Program-made: the position numbers and the translations under genes | Notes under the pieces: model-generated | The model's database searches: none | Told to the model about the DNA's origin: nothing | What the model saw: only the letters and a program-made list of their open reading frames with translations | Shown: in pieces, positions 43,987 to 53,910 of the stretch | How the letters are laid out: each line of letters starts with the position of its first letter | Position numbering within the stretch: the first letter of the stretch is position 1 | Source: Antarctobacter sediminis | Lineage (GTDB): Bacteria; Pseudomonadota; Alphaproteobacteria; Rhodobacterales; Rhodobacteraceae | Assembly: GCF_019218285.1 (NCBI RefSeq) | Contig: NZ_JAHUZG010000006.1 | Location: forward strand, 62,001 to 126,000 | DNA: 64,000 nucleotides | Direction of reading: 5' to 3'

Positions 43987-44888
43987 TGCCCGCGCGCGTC
44001 ACCTGATCAAGGTGAATGCGGTGTTTTTGTACCGCGGGCCAAGCGGAGATCGGCACGCTTTGCGTGTATGCATCCCTTGGTCTGCCGCCGATTAACGTTG
44101 CTCCGTCAGGCCCTGAGGATGCCGCATAGCGTTTCGTACAAGCGCATTTGGCATGGTGGGCACCTTGGCGGGCACGTTCACGGAAACCGAATTTGAAAAC
44201 TCATAGTCAATAGTTGCTGGCGGATGTGATGCCGGCGCATAGGTCGATTTGGTCGGCAAGCTGGGCAGGGTCGAGGAGCAGCGCATTCATCGCCACCGGT
44301 TTGAAAGCGATCAGCGCGCGATGCGCGTCTCCGGTGGCTGGACCATGGTGCTGGCGCGCAGGCGGGTGGCGGCATGAAAGGCCGCGTCAGGCTCGATGGA
44401 TTGGCGCAGTTCCATCATGTTCAACAGGCGCTCATCCTCGATGGTCGGTTCCGGTTCCTGATCCGCGTGGTCGACGCATTCGCACCAAGGAAGGCGCGGG
44501 GGGCGAAGGGGGGGGCCCTAAAAAAGGATGCCAATACGCGACGCGTTGCGCCCCTGCGACGGCTTTGTGCCACCAGATGAAGCCGCCTGCCAAACGGATC
44601 GGCGGGCTCCATGTTTTGTGCCATTTCGCTAGCGAGGTTTGACGGGATTGTTCTCAACGCAGGCCGCCCATCCAGCGGAGGGCGTCAGGGTAGTGGACGG
44701 CGGTATTTAGTCGAGATGATGCGACGTAGCGGGTCATGGTGCCTGTCATATCTGTTCCCTACCAGGGCTGGTTCCGATGATTTGGCCGCGGGCTGGTCGT
44801 GGTTCGGACCAGCCCGCAATTACTTTGTTTCCATTCCCGTCGCAGGGCTTGATGCCAGAATTCAGTTCATGGTCCATGGCTGGGCAGC
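43987..44888. other. 900-base region without a supportable gene
   Basis: Several open frames of 60-145 codons exist on both strands, but none has a convincing ribosome site or a recognisable protein pattern, and they interrupt each other. A homopurine-rich, G-run stretch lies at about 44489-44530. The look is of decayed coding sequence, perhaps an old mobile-element or gene remnant, but no transposase motif or terminal repeat was identified. Confidence 0.45.
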
Positions 44889-46850
44889 TCAAAAGTTGGA
44901 CCAAGCCGTGTCGTTGGCGGCAAGGCGCCCCTCTGCCGGAGCTGTCCAATCCGTATTGTCATGCTCTGCGGGCAGGCTGGCCCAGGAACCGGCAGGCTCG
45001 TGGTCTTCTGCCTTGCCAGAATGGGCCGTTGCACGCTGCGCGTGAGTTCCGGGCGTCGACTTGTCGTTTGCGGGACGCGGTCCGCCAAGGAATGCCGAAA
45101 TCAGGTCCGAGGCGCGGTCGGTCTGGATGGTCAGCTTTTCACAGGTTGCGTTGATCTCAACCACCATGGCGGCGTTTTGCTGTGTCACGGTATCAAGCTC
45201 GGAAACGCCGGTGTTGATTTCCTGAACGCCGGTCGCCTGTTCCTGCGCTGCGGTCGCGATTTCCGAAACAAGGTCTGCCGTCTTGCCAGAGCTTTCCACG
45301 ATCGAATTGAACGTTCCGTTTGTTTCCTCCATCAGGCGCGAGCCTTGTTCGACCTGTTCGGCGCTTCGGGTGACCAGCTCCTTGATTTCGCGAGCGGATT
45401 CGGATGCGCGTTGGGCCAGTGTCCGCACCTCGGAGGCGACGACGGCAAAGCCTTTGCCAGCTTCACCTGCGCGCGCGGCCTCGACCCCTGCGTTCAGCGC
45501 CAGCAGGTTGGTCTGAAAGGCGATGTCGTCGATCACCGAGATGATGCTGCTGATCTCGTCCGAAGACGAGGTGATGCTGGACATGGCCTCCATCGCGCGC
45601 TGCATCACGCCCGAGCCGGTTTCTGCGCGGTGCCGCCCGTCGATGGCCATTTCGCTTGCGGTCTTTGCACGTTCAGCGGCCATTTTGACCGAGTTCGAGA
45701 TCTCTTCGAGCGCGGCGGCGCTTTCCTCAAGGGTCGCGGCCTGATTTTCGGCCCGGCGAGACATGTCACCGGACATGGCCTGCAAATCCATCGCGCCTTC
45801 CCGGACGGCTGCCACGCTGGCTTTGACCTGTCCTGTCAATTCATCGAAGGCATGGGCCAGCTCGTTGAAATTCTCGCACAGATTGGTGGCGCCGTCGCCC
45901 AGTTCGGACCATGCGTTCGTCTCCATTCGGGTCTGAACATTCCCCTGTTTCAAGGCGTCCATCGACTTTCGCATCGCTTCGAACAGCGACTGACGTTCGC
46001 GGTCCAGCCGTTCGGCGGCTTCCTGTTCCGCCTTGTTTTCGATCAGCTGCGTGCGGAAGGCATCGACGCTGCGTGCGACGGCACCGATCCCATCCGGGCG
46101 GTCCGTGTGCGGGACAAGCGTGTTGTACTCTCCTTCGCGAATTGACCGAACCGCCCCGGACAGCCCGCCGATGGGCGCAAGCATGAAACGCAAGGCAAAG
46201 ATCGTCATCGCCAGAAAGCCGGCAAGGCTGAGCGCGGCAATCGACAGGCCGGACCAAAGCATTCCGCTGATAGAGGCGCTTAGCGCGGCTTCGGACACGC
46301 CGACATACAGGATGCCAAGCGGTGCGCCCGAAGTGTTCTGTACGGGGACGTAGATCGTCAGGTAGTCCTTGCCAAGGATCGTCGCCTTGCCGCGATAGAC
46401 CTCGGCGCGCATCATGTATTGGTACACCGGGTTTTCGCGCCCAAGCACCGTGCCAACGGCGCGTGCCCCGTCTGGCTTGATGATGTTGGTGCTGCGCCGC
46501 ACATAGTCTTTCTGGGTTTCATCCCAAACGAAAACGGTGGCGGTTTCGCCGGAAATCTCTCCGACCGTGTCGATCAGGCTGTGGTCATCGAAGGCGGCAA
46601 TGGCGGGTGCCGTCGCGCCGAGAATCTGGCCATCTGGCGCCTTCTTGACCACGATTTCCTGTTTCGTGGCCATCTCATTGGCCAGAATGTTGATCGACAT
46701 GTTCTGCTTGTTGGCCGCAGCCTCCAGCAGGGCGCTTTTGCTTTGATTGAACAGCGGTACAAACAGCGCCGCCGTCAGCAGGCACAGCATAACGGATACG
46801 CCGAATCCAATCTGGAACCCCAAGCGGCTGAAGAGCTTTCGCACGGTCAT
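44889..46850 (-). CDS. Methyl-accepting chemotaxis protein with sCache-like sensor
   Basis: A 653-residue chemoreceptor. A first membrane helix lies at about 13-32, a periplasmic Cache-type sensor at about 35-190 ([27 protein letters not shown] is its end), a second helix at about 197-220, HAMP regions to about 330, and the signalling coiled coil at about 350-580. The hairpin tip is [41 protein letters not shown]. The C-terminus AWSNF fits the xWxxF pentapeptide used by CheR/CheB. No other chemotaxis gene is nearby. Confidence 0.92.
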   Translation of the reverse strand: MTVRKLFSRLGFQIGFGVSVMLCLLTAALFVPLFNQSKSALLEAAANKQNMSINILANEMATKQEIVVKKAPDGQILGATAPAIAAFDDHSLIDTVGEISGETATVFVWDETQKDYVRRSTNIIKPDGARAVGTVLGRENPVYQYMMRAEVYRGKATILGKDYLTIYVPVQNTSGAPLGILYVGVSEAALSASISGMLWSGLSIAALSLAGFLAMTIFALRFMLAPIGGLSGAVRSIREGEYNTLVPHTDRPDGIGAVARSVDAFRTQLIENKAEQEAAERLDRERQSLFEAMRKSMDALKQGNVQTRMETNAWSELGDGATNLCENFNELAHAFDELTGQVKASVAAVREGAMDLQAMSGDMSRRAENQAATLEESAAALEEISNSVKMAAERAKTASEMAIDGRHRAETGSGVMQRAMEAMSSITSSSDEISSIISVIDDIAFQTNLLALNAGVEAARAGEAGKGFAVVASEVRTLAQRASESAREIKELVTRSAEQVEQGSRLMEETNGTFNSIVESSGKTADLVSEIATAAQEQATGVQEINTGVSELDTVTQQNAAMVVEINATCEKLTIQTDRASDLISAFLGGPRPANDKSTPGTHAQRATAHSGKAEDHEPAGSWASLPAEHDNTDWTAPAEGRLAANDTAWSNF

Positions 46851-46988
46851 CTCCCATGTTGCGTCTTCGCCGAAATTTGCCCACGCGGGTAAACCAACTT
46901 TTAATTTCAGCGGCCTAGGTCATTCAAAGTATCGAAAATTGACCGGTCCGGGATTTGCGGCACCTGTGACAAGGGGGCGCCGTGCCGC

Positions 46989-47909
46989 TCAGGGGGCGTT
47001 GCCTGTTGGCACCCCTTGGGTCAGCCCGCCAAGGCCGCTGGTGGCCTGAAGGACGATCTGCGTCAGCTTCCTGCGGCTTACGAAGCTGGGGATGCTCTTG
47101 CAGCAGAGCGAAAGGTTGCTGGCGGGCAGGTCGATGCCTGTTTCGATCTCTTCCAGGGCGGCAAGCGCGGGGTCTATCCAGCTTGGATAAACGTAGAGGG
47201 TGCCTATGGTCGCGGGCATTTCCAATGCGCCAAGGATGGCCTCGCGGTTGTCGGTTACGATCATGTCCACTGGCCATGCACGCCGCCCGCGCAGGTGCTT
47301 TTCGACCGATTTGTAGACATCGGACCATTTCCGAAAGGTGACCAGAGTATAGGTGTTCAGCTGTTTCTCGGTCACCTTCCGCCCGTCGACCACGCCCTTT
47401 TGTGCGAACCAGCGTGGCGTCAGGTCGACAAGGGGCACGACGTAGATATCGCTTTCGGTGCTGCCCAGAGACATGATGCAGAAATCCAGCGCGCCGCGGT
47501 TCATCTTGTCCAGCAGGGCCGGGCTTGGCCCGATTTCAAAGTCGATCTGAACGTTCGAGAATTCCTTTTTCAACTCGGCCGAGATGCGCGGAATGATGGC
47601 CGAGGCACAGCTGCTGTGGGTGCCGATGCGAAAGACGTGCTGCACGCCCCTGCGAACTGTCGACCGGGTGTCTGAAATCTGCCCGGAGGCTTCCACGATC
47701 TGTTCGGCGAAGGGGAGGATCTCGATCGCCCGCTGCGTCAGGCGCAGCGGTTGCCGCGTCCGCAGCAACAGCTTGCTGCCGACCTCTTTTTCCAGCGCGG
47801 CGACCCGGGCCGATACGGTCGGTTGGGAGATGTTCAACTGACGGGCCGCCGCGCTGAAGCTGCCAAGGGCGGCGGTTGCAATGAATGCCTCTAAGTGAAT
47901 GATATTCAA
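46989..47909 (-). CDS. LysR-family transcriptional regulator
   Basis: A 306-residue LysR regulator: winged helix at 1-60 (FIATAALGSFSAAARQLNISQPTVSARVAALEKEVG in outline) and a periplasmic-binding-like effector domain. The start is TTG at 47909 with GGGGAG seven bases upstream; no ATG or GTG fits the conserved N-terminus MNIIHLEAF. It is divergent from the crotonase-fold gene, so it should control the following catabolic/ABC cluster. Confidence 0.88.
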   Translation of the reverse strand: MNIIHLEAFIATAALGSFSAAARQLNISQPTVSARVAALEKEVGSKLLLRTRQPLRLTQRAIEILPFAEQIVEASGQISDTRSTVRRGVQHVFRIGTHSSCASAIIPRISAELKKEFSNVQIDFEIGPSPALLDKMNRGALDFCIMSLGSTESDIYVVPLVDLTPRWFAQKGVVDGRKVTEKQLNTYTLVTFRKWSDVYKSVEKHLRGRRAWPVDMIVTDNREAILGALEMPATIGTLYVYPSWIDPALAALEEIETGIDLPASNLSLCCKSIPSFVSRRKLTQIVLQATSGLGGLTQGVPTGNAP

Positions 47910-47976
47910 TGTTTATCTCCCCTGTTAAAGGGAACGTTAAACTCAGTATGAAGATTTCTCAATGCCGCTTGCACGG

Positions 47977-47991
47977 TCTGTGGCCTACAGA
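47977..47991. promoter_or_regulatory. LysR-type site between lysR and crotonase-fold genes
   Basis: TCTGT-GGCCT-ACAGA is a perfect 5-base inverted repeat with the T...A ends expected of LysR-type recognition sites. It lies 41 bases before the crotonase-fold start codon in the divergent promoter region. Confidence 0.4.
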
Positions 47992-48031
47992 TGGCTCTTA
48001 CAAGCCCACGACAGTCGAAAAGAGGTTACCG

Positions 48032-48790
48032 ATGGCACAGATCAATATGTCCCAGCGGGGCGGGGTGCGGATCATCGAGATCGACAACCCTCAAAAGCGT
48101 AATGCTGTCACACATGTCATGGCGCGTGACCTGTTGCGAAAACTCAAGGATGCGGATGCCGATCCGGCCACACGCGCCGTGGTTGTCACCGGGAAAGGCG
48201 GTCTGGCGTTCAGCAGCGGTCACGACCTGAACGAGGCGTCAATGTTCGACGAAGAAGGGGACGGGGATCTGGCCTTTGACCATCCCGAAAGGATGAAAAC
48301 GCCTGTCATAGCGGCAATTTCCGGTCATTGCCACGCCGCCGGCCTGATGTTGGCGCTGTCGTGCGATATCCGCATCGCTGATCCATCGGCGCGGTTTCGG
48401 CAACCCGGCGCGGCCTTTGGAATGATCCCGCTGGGCGGGCAGGTGGCAAAGCTGTCGCGGATGCTGCCACCCGGGCGGGCCAAGATCTTTTTGCTGGCGA
48501 CGCCGCTGATCGACGGAGAGACGGCGACCAGATGGGGAATGGTCGATGAACTGGTCGAAGGCGGCGGTTATCTGGACCGTGCGCTGCAAGTGGCCGAAGC
48601 GATTGCGGCGAACTCTCCTCGATCCATTGCCTGTCTCAAGGAAGGAATCGACAGCCTGCCTTTCATGGACGCACAGGCGCAGGTCAGTTGGGAGCAGGAG
48701 ACCTCGGATTTTCTGCTGACCCTGCCGGATGCCAAAGAGGGAGCGGCTGCCGCGCGGGAAAAGCGTAAACCCGAATTTCCCGATCTGTAG
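48032..48790 (+). CDS. Crotonase-fold protein lacking both catalytic glutamates (ECHDC3-like)
   Basis: A 252-residue enoyl-CoA hydratase/isomerase-superfamily protein. The CoA and oxyanion-hole segments are clear (AFSSGHDLNE and SGHCHAAGLMLALSCDIRIADPSARFRQPGAAFGMIPLGGQVAKL, about 58-67 and 93-137). The two glutamates of true hydratases are replaced: the first (GGxE in the family) by Met in AGLMLALSCD, the second (QPE) by Gly in RQPGAAFG. This matches the ECHDC3-like branch, whose reaction is unclear. AGAGG precedes the ATG at 48032. A class III CoA-transferase gene follows. Confidence 0.85.
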   Translation: MAQINMSQRGGVRIIEIDNPQKRNAVTHVMARDLLRKLKDADADPATRAVVVTGKGGLAFSSGHDLNEASMFDEEGDGDLAFDHPERMKTPVIAAISGHCHAAGLMLALSCDIRIADPSARFRQPGAAFGMIPLGGQVAKLSRMLPPGRAKIFLLATPLIDGETATRWGMVDELVEGGGYLDRALQVAEAIAANSPRSIACLKEGIDSLPFMDAQAQVSWEQETSDFLLTLPDAKEGAAAAREKRKPEFPDL

Positions 48791-48849
48791 GGCCGTTTGG
48801 ACAATGGGTGCGTTAAGCGTATAGCTACTAAGCTTATGTAAAAAAACAT

Positions 48850-48875
48850 GAAAAACGACAATCATGAGGTTTTTC
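48850..48875. promoter_or_regulatory. Inverted repeat in AT-rich gap before the CoA-transferase
   Basis: GAAAAAC (48850-48856) and GTTTTTC (48869-48875) face each other over 12 bases in a 174-base, AT-rich gap. It could be a small terminator after the crotonase-fold gene or part of a promoter for the CoA-transferase. Confidence 0.3.
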
Positions 48876-48964
48876 AATGAGTATATTTAAATAATCAAGT
48901 GGTCAGGTGCCGGCAGTATTGGCTACCCATTTCTCAAGGAAACAAATGAAAACAGGGTGAGTTG

Positions 48965-50173
48965 ATGGCTGCTCAAGCGTTACGAGATCTGAAGATTCTG
49001 GATCTGACCCGTGTCATTGCCGGAGCGTCGGGAACACAGTTCCTGTCCGATTTCGGCGCGACGGTCTGGAAGGTCGAAGACCGCGCCGGGGATGAAACCC
49101 GCACCTACCGCAAGGACGGCGCAGCGATGTTCAATCGCAGCAAGCAGGCGCTTGTGGTGGACTACTCGGATCCTCGGGGACAGGCGATCATCAAGGGGCT
49201 GGCCGCACGGGCCGACATCGCGGCGGAAAACAGCCGCCCCGGCGGTTTGAAGAAGCACAACCTGCATTTCGGCGACCTTGTGGAAGAGTTCCCACGGTTG
49301 ATCGCGGTGTCGGTATCGGGCTTTGGTCAGACGGGTCCCTGGGCGGATGCCCTTGGATATGACATGGTGGTGCAGGCCACCACGGGGCAGATGTATACCA
49401 GCGGTGTGCCGGGCGATCCGCCCATCCGCCTTGGTGTGTTTATCAATGATCTGATGGCGGGCATGGGGGCGGCCACCGCCATCATGATCGCCCTGCACGA
49501 ACGGCAATTGTCCGGTCGGGGCCAGTGGATCGACCTGTCTCTCTATGATTTCGGCCTGTATTCGCTGGCGACAACGGCGGATGAGTTCATGAATTTCGGA
49601 GTTCCGGTCATTCGCGGCGGGGCCGGGCATCCCTTCAAGGTTCCGGTACAACCCTTCGACGCACAGGACGGGCCGATCATGATCGCGGTTGGAAACGATG
49701 GCCAGTTTCAGCGTATGTGCAAGGCGATGGAGCTGCACGATCTCGCCAAGGACGGACGGTTCATCAAGAATGACGACCGCCGGGCCAACCTTGCCGAGTT
49801 GGAAAAGATCCTGTCCGCCGAATTCATCAAGAAGCCGGTGCAATACTGGATGGATCTGTTCATCCCCAGCAAGGTGCCTGCCGGTCCGCTGAATGACGTG
49901 GGCGGGATGATGACCAATGCCCAGACCCGCGCGCGGGCCATGGTCGTGGATACCGAGACCGAGTTCGGGTCCACCACCAAGGTCATGGGAAATCCGTTGC
50001 AACATTTCAGCCGCACACCACCCCAGATGAAGCGTCCGCCGCGCCACGGGGAACACACCCGGCAGATCCTGCGCGAGGAACTGGCGATGCTGGATGGTGA
50101 CATCGACGCCCTGATCGCCGCTGACGTGATCATGGCAGAGGATACACGGCAGATGGCTGTGGGCGCCGAATAG
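48965..50173 (+). CDS. Class III CoA-transferase (CaiB/BaiF family)
   Basis: A 402-residue single-domain CoA-transferase. LKILDLTRVIAGASGTQFLSDFGATVWKVE begins the fold, ENSRPGGLKKHNL follows, and the nucleophilic Asp is in ALGYDMVVQATTG (about residue 135). The catalytic Asp and length are normal. The acyl substrate is unknown; a partner crotonase-fold protein and a peptide-type ABC importer in the same direction suggest activation of an imported acid as CoA thioester. ATG at 48965 is preferred over the adjoining TTG. Confidence 0.88.
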   Translation: MAAQALRDLKILDLTRVIAGASGTQFLSDFGATVWKVEDRAGDETRTYRKDGAAMFNRSKQALVVDYSDPRGQAIIKGLAARADIAAENSRPGGLKKHNLHFGDLVEEFPRLIAVSVSGFGQTGPWADALGYDMVVQATTGQMYTSGVPGDPPIRLGVFINDLMAGMGAATAIMIALHERQLSGRGQWIDLSLYDFGLYSLATTADEFMNFGVPVIRGGAGHPFKVPVQPFDAQDGPIMIAVGNDGQFQRMCKAMELHDLAKDGRFIKNDDRRANLAELEKILSAEFIKKPVQYWMDLFIPSKVPAGPLNDVGGMMTNAQTRARAMVVDTETEFGSTTKVMGNPLQHFSRTPPQMKRPPRHGEHTRQILREELAMLDGDIDALIAADVIMAEDTRQMAVGAE

Positions 50174-50248
50174 CCGCAGGGGGTCTGACGGCTTGCGTCG
50201 GTGAAACAAGAACAAAGACAGCAAAGCTCAACCAACAGGGAAGAGATC

Positions 50249-51895
50249 ATGGCACATCACGATGACGAGACGACCGACGCTGTAAACTGGAAAACGATCA
50301 ACCAGCATGACCGAGACATGGTGCAGGTTGCGTTGAAAACCGGGGCCAACCGACGGCAGGTCATGGGATGGCTGATGGCCGCGGGCATGACGGTCGGTGC
50401 GGCGGGGGCGGTTGTCGGGTCGGCGCAGCGCGTGTTGGCGGATACCCCCAAACGCGGCGGCACCTTGCGCTTTGCATGGGATGTCCATGGCCCCGGTGAC
50501 ACGCTGGACCCGAATGCGATGTTTACCTCGCTGGACTTTGCCCGGGGACGCATGACCTACAATAACCTTGTGCGCATGCAAGAAGACCTGACCGTCGGAC
50601 CTGAGCTTGCGACGGAATGGGCGCCCAACAAGGATGCAACCGAATGGACATTCAAGCTGCGTCAGGGGGTCGAGTTTCACGACGGATCGCTGATGACGGC
50701 GGATGATGTAATCTATTCGATGAACCGGCATCTAGGCCAAGACACCACGTCGCGAGCGAAATCTCAGGTTTCGGACGTCAAGGAGTGGGTCAAGGTCGAC
50801 AATGAAACCGTCAAGGCCGTGTTGACCGGCCCGAACGCAGAATTGCCGATCATCCTTGGCATGTTCCATTTCAAGGTCATCAAGGACGGCACCACAGAGT
50901 TCCAGACAGCCATCGGCACGGGGCCCTACCAGCTTCGGGAATTCAGCCCGGGCGTTCGCGCGATCCATGTGCGCAACGACAACTACTGGAATTCGGATGT
51001 CTCCGGTCCCTACATGGATCGGATCGAGTCCTTTGCCATCACGGATGCCGTGGCAAGAACCAATGCGCTGATTGCCGGCGATATTCACATGATGGGCAGC
51101 CTCAACGCCAACGCGATCGGCCAGATCGAGGCTTCGGGCAATGCCTCGGTCTTTACGGTGCCCTCGGGCAAGCTGCCCGAAATCTGCATCGCAACCGACC
51201 GAGACCCCGGCAACAACCCTGATTTCGTGATGGGGATGAAGCTGTTGCAGCGGCGCGACCGGGTGCTGAACGTGGTTCAGAAGGGGATCGGCACGCTTGC
51301 CAACGACCAGCCCATCGGGCCGGCTTATGGCGAAGGCTGGTGCAGCGAGGTCAATGATCCGGCCCGCGACTATGATCCGGAACAGGCCAGGTTCTACCTT
51401 GACCGCTCTGGCGTAACGGGCGCGGAATTGCATGTCGCCGAGGTGGTGACAGGCATTTCCGACATATCTTTGATCCTGCAACGCGAAGCGCAGAAGATCG
51501 GTTTTGACCTGCGGATCAAGAAGGTGCCCAACGACGGCTATTGGGGCGCGGTCTGGGGCAAGACGCCGATGTTTGTTTCGGGCTGGAACATGCGCCCGTC
51601 GGCCAGCATCCAACTGGGCCTGTCCCACCATTCCGCCGGTTGGAACCCGACCAAGTTCAAGAACGAGCGTTTCGACTCGTTGCTGGACATGGTGCGCGGC
51701 GAGGTCGACGCGAGCAAACGCAAGGAGATGCTTTGCGAGGCGCAAAAGCTGGTCGCGGAAGAGGCGGGATCGCTGATCCCCACGCATGTGGCCTATCTGG
51801 ATGCGCTGGCCTCCGACCTGCGTGGCCTGCCGCGCGTCCCGCTTGCAGGGTTTGGCGGCATGGAATGGCCAGAGTTTATCTGGCGCGACGCCTAG
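50249..51895 (+). CDS. ABC transporter substrate-binding protein, peptide/nickel (SBP_bac_5) family
   Basis: A 548-residue cluster-C binding protein. About 35 polar residues precede a Tat-like signal (NRRQVMGWLMAAGMTVGAAG), an unusually long n-region; the mature part starts near ADTPKRGGTLRFA. Family sequences are WTFKLRQGVEFHDGSLMTADDVIYS and GTGPYQLREFSPGVRA. GGGAAGAG precedes the ATG at 50249. Binding proteins of this family take peptides, but also opines, sugars and other amphiphiles; the substrate here is likely a carboxylate handled by the CoA-transferase (inference). Confidence 0.88.
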   Translation: MAHHDDETTDAVNWKTINQHDRDMVQVALKTGANRRQVMGWLMAAGMTVGAAGAVVGSAQRVLADTPKRGGTLRFAWDVHGPGDTLDPNAMFTSLDFARGRMTYNNLVRMQEDLTVGPELATEWAPNKDATEWTFKLRQGVEFHDGSLMTADDVIYSMNRHLGQDTTSRAKSQVSDVKEWVKVDNETVKAVLTGPNAELPIILGMFHFKVIKDGTTEFQTAIGTGPYQLREFSPGVRAIHVRNDNYWNSDVSGPYMDRIESFAITDAVARTNALIAGDIHMMGSLNANAIGQIEASGNASVFTVPSGKLPEICIATDRDPGNNPDFVMGMKLLQRRDRVLNVVQKGIGTLANDQPIGPAYGEGWCSEVNDPARDYDPEQARFYLDRSGVTGAELHVAEVVTGISDISLILQREAQKIGFDLRIKKVPNDGYWGAVWGKTPMFVSGWNMRPSASIQLGLSHHSAGWNPTKFKNERFDSLLDMVRGEVDASKRKEMLCEAQKLVAEEAGSLIPTHVAYLDALASDLRGLPRVPLAGFGGMEWPEFIWRDA

Positions 51896-51957
51896 GCGCT
51901 GCTGCTGCGAGACGGGTAAACCGGATATGGTCCAATCTCCCCGTGGTCCATACCCAA

Positions 51958-51999
51958 GGCTCTGGGACCGGCTCCTCTTCTCAGGCGGGTCCCAGAGCC
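51958..51999 (+). promoter_or_regulatory. Strong hairpin between binding protein and permease genes
   Basis: GGCTCTGGGACC (51958-51969) and GGTCCCAGAGCC (51988-51999) are perfect 12-base complements around an 18-base loop, in the 129-base gap after the binding-protein gene. No T-run follows. Confidence 0.6.
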
Positions 52000-52024
52000 C
52001 CAAGATGAAAAGGGACGCCAAAAA

Positions 52025-52975
52025 ATGATAGCCAGTATGATCCTGAAGCGCTTTCTGGGCGGCGTCCTGATGATTTTTGTCATCTCCATCCTGATATTCG
52101 TATTGACCCAGATCCTGCCCGGCGATGCAGCTGAAATCCGGCTGGGCCAGAATGCAACGCCTGACTCCCTTCAGGCCCTGCGCGAGGAACTGGGGCTGGA
52201 CCGTCCTCTGCTGTCCCAATACGTCGCCTGGCTGGGCAACCTGCTGACAGGCGATCTGGGCGTGTCCAACGCAGGTGGGGCGACCATCACGCAACTGATT
52301 GGTGACCGTCTGGGCAATACGCTTTTTCTGGCCACGATCGTCACGCTGATCGCCGTTCCCCTGTCCCTTGTTCTGGGGTTTGTCGCGGCGATATACGCGG
52401 GGCAGGCAACGGATCGGGTAATCACCTTTACAACGCTGTGCCTGATTTCGGTGCCTGACTTCTTTGTCGCGGTGATCCTGATCCTGCTGCTGGCGGTCTG
52501 GCTGGGTCTGGTGCCCGCGGTGTCCTTCCTCAGTGGCAGCGAAGGGTTCTGGGAAACGCTGCATGTTCTGGCCCTGCCCATCGGGACTCTGGTGGCGCTG
52601 ATCTCGGCGCAGATGATCCGGATGACGCGGGCCGGGATCCTGAACGTGATGAACTCACCCTACATCGAGATGGCGATCCTCAAGGGCATCCCGCGTCGGC
52701 GTATCGTCATGCGGCATGCCTTTTTGAACGCCGTCGGTCCGGTGGCCAATATCATCGCGCTGAACCTGTCCTACCTGATCGGCGGCATCGTGATCGTCGA
52801 GACGATCTTTGCCTATCCGGGGCTGGCCAAGCTGATGGTTGACGGGGTGCGCACCCGCGACATTCCCTTGGTGCAAGCCTGCGCCATGATCTTTTGCACC
52901 AGCTACGTCTTGCTGATCCTTGCTGCCGACATCATCGCAATTCTCAACAACCCGCGTCTGAGGTTCCCGAAATGA
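52025..52975 (+). CDS. Peptide-type ABC permease (DppB family)
   Basis: A 316-residue permease with six membrane segments. ILKRFLGGVLMIFVISILIFVLTQILPGD at the N-terminus is the DppB landmark, and the EAA loop reads NVMNSPYIEMAILKGIPRRRIVMRHAF. It overlaps the next permease gene as ATGA. Confidence 0.9.
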   Translation: MIASMILKRFLGGVLMIFVISILIFVLTQILPGDAAEIRLGQNATPDSLQALREELGLDRPLLSQYVAWLGNLLTGDLGVSNAGGATITQLIGDRLGNTLFLATIVTLIAVPLSLVLGFVAAIYAGQATDRVITFTTLCLISVPDFFVAVILILLLAVWLGLVPAVSFLSGSEGFWETLHVLALPIGTLVALISAQMIRMTRAGILNVMNSPYIEMAILKGIPRRRIVMRHAFLNAVGPVANIIALNLSYLIGGIVIVETIFAYPGLAKLMVDGVRTRDIPLVQACAMIFCTSYVLLILAADIIAILNNPRLRFPK

Positions 52976-53910
52976 ACGTGTCCACCCCGAACAACGACGC
53001 GTTTGACGCCACGGGCGAGCTTCCGCAAATTCCCCCGAGACGGCGGTTGGAGCTGTCATGGATCGGCTGGGTGGCCACGGCCATTGTCGGGATCTGGATC
53101 GTGCTGGCGCTGGTCGGTCCTTGGATCGCGCCGTGGCATCAGGCCGATTTCATCGAGTATGACCAGAACGGGGAGGACATCCTCGACCCAAGCTTCATGC
53201 TGCCGAATGTGGCGATCCGGTCCTATCTTGGCACGGATTACCTTGGGCGGGATGTGCTGTCGCGCATTGTCTGGGGCGCGCGCACGACGATCGGGATTTC
53301 CTTTGCTGCCACCTTGCTGGCCTATGCCGTGGGGGTCACGCTTGGGATCGCGGCGGCTGTCTCGGGGCGATACGTGGACATGGCGCTAAGCCGCTTTTTT
53401 GACGCGGTTCTGGCCTTTCCGAACATCATGCTTGGCCTGATCGTGATCGCGGCATTTCAGTCTTCGATCCCGCTGCTGATCTTTTTGGGGGGATTTGTCT
53501 ACTCGGCCTCGGTTTTCCGGATAGCGCGCGCCCTTGGGCAAGACATCATGGTGCAGGATTATGTCGAAGCCGCGCGCGCCCGTGGCGAAGGCCCTTGGTG
53601 GATCATCACGCGCGAAATCCTGCCAAATGCGATCATGCCCCTTGCCACGGATTTCGGTCTGCGGCTGGTTTATGTGATCCTCTTTGTGTCCAGTCTGAGT
53701 TTTCTTGGCCTCGGGGTGCAACCGCCCGACGCCGATTGGGGCAGCATGGTGCGTGAGAACATGCAGGGCCTGTCGCTTGGGATGGGAGGCGGTGCGCTTG
53801 CCTGTGTCGCACCCGCGCTGGCCATCGCCTCTCTGGCGATTTCCATCAACCTGATCGTGGACGATATCTCGGCGGCCTCGGGCGGGCGCCTGTCGGAGCG
53901 GATGAAATGA
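52972..53910 (+). CDS. Peptide-type ABC permease (DppC family)
   Basis: A 312-residue permease with a polar N-terminus then six membrane segments. LGTDYLGRDVLSRIVWGARTTIGIS is the DppC signature, and the EAA loop is DYVEAARARGEGPWWIITREILPNA. The start overlaps the dppB-like stop, the end overlaps the ATPase start. Confidence 0.9.
   Translation: MNVSTPNNDAFDATGELPQIPPRRRLELSWIGWVATAIVGIWIVLALVGPWIAPWHQADFIEYDQNGEDILDPSFMLPNVAIRSYLGTDYLGRDVLSRIVWGARTTIGISFAATLLAYAVGVTLGIAAAVSGRYVDMALSRFFDAVLAFPNIMLGLIVIAAFQSSIPLLIFLGGFVYSASVFRIARALGQDIMVQDYVEAARARGEGPWWIITREILPNAIMPLATDFGLRLVYVILFVSSLSFLGLGVQPPDADWGSMVRENMQGLSLGMGGGALACVAPALAIASLAISINLIVDDISAASGGRLSERMK

Noticed and set aside
43987-44888. Possible insertion-sequence remnant
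   Set aside because: No transposase motif, terminal inverted repeat or target duplication could be identified, so it is only described as gene-free.
48980-50224. 414-codon open frame on the minus strand
   Set aside because: Antisense to the class III CoA-transferase gene; His/Arg-rich composition of a GC shadow.
50732-52564. 610-codon open frame on the minus strand
   Set aside because: Antisense shadow of the binding-protein and permease genes in high-GC sequence; no domain is recognisable.
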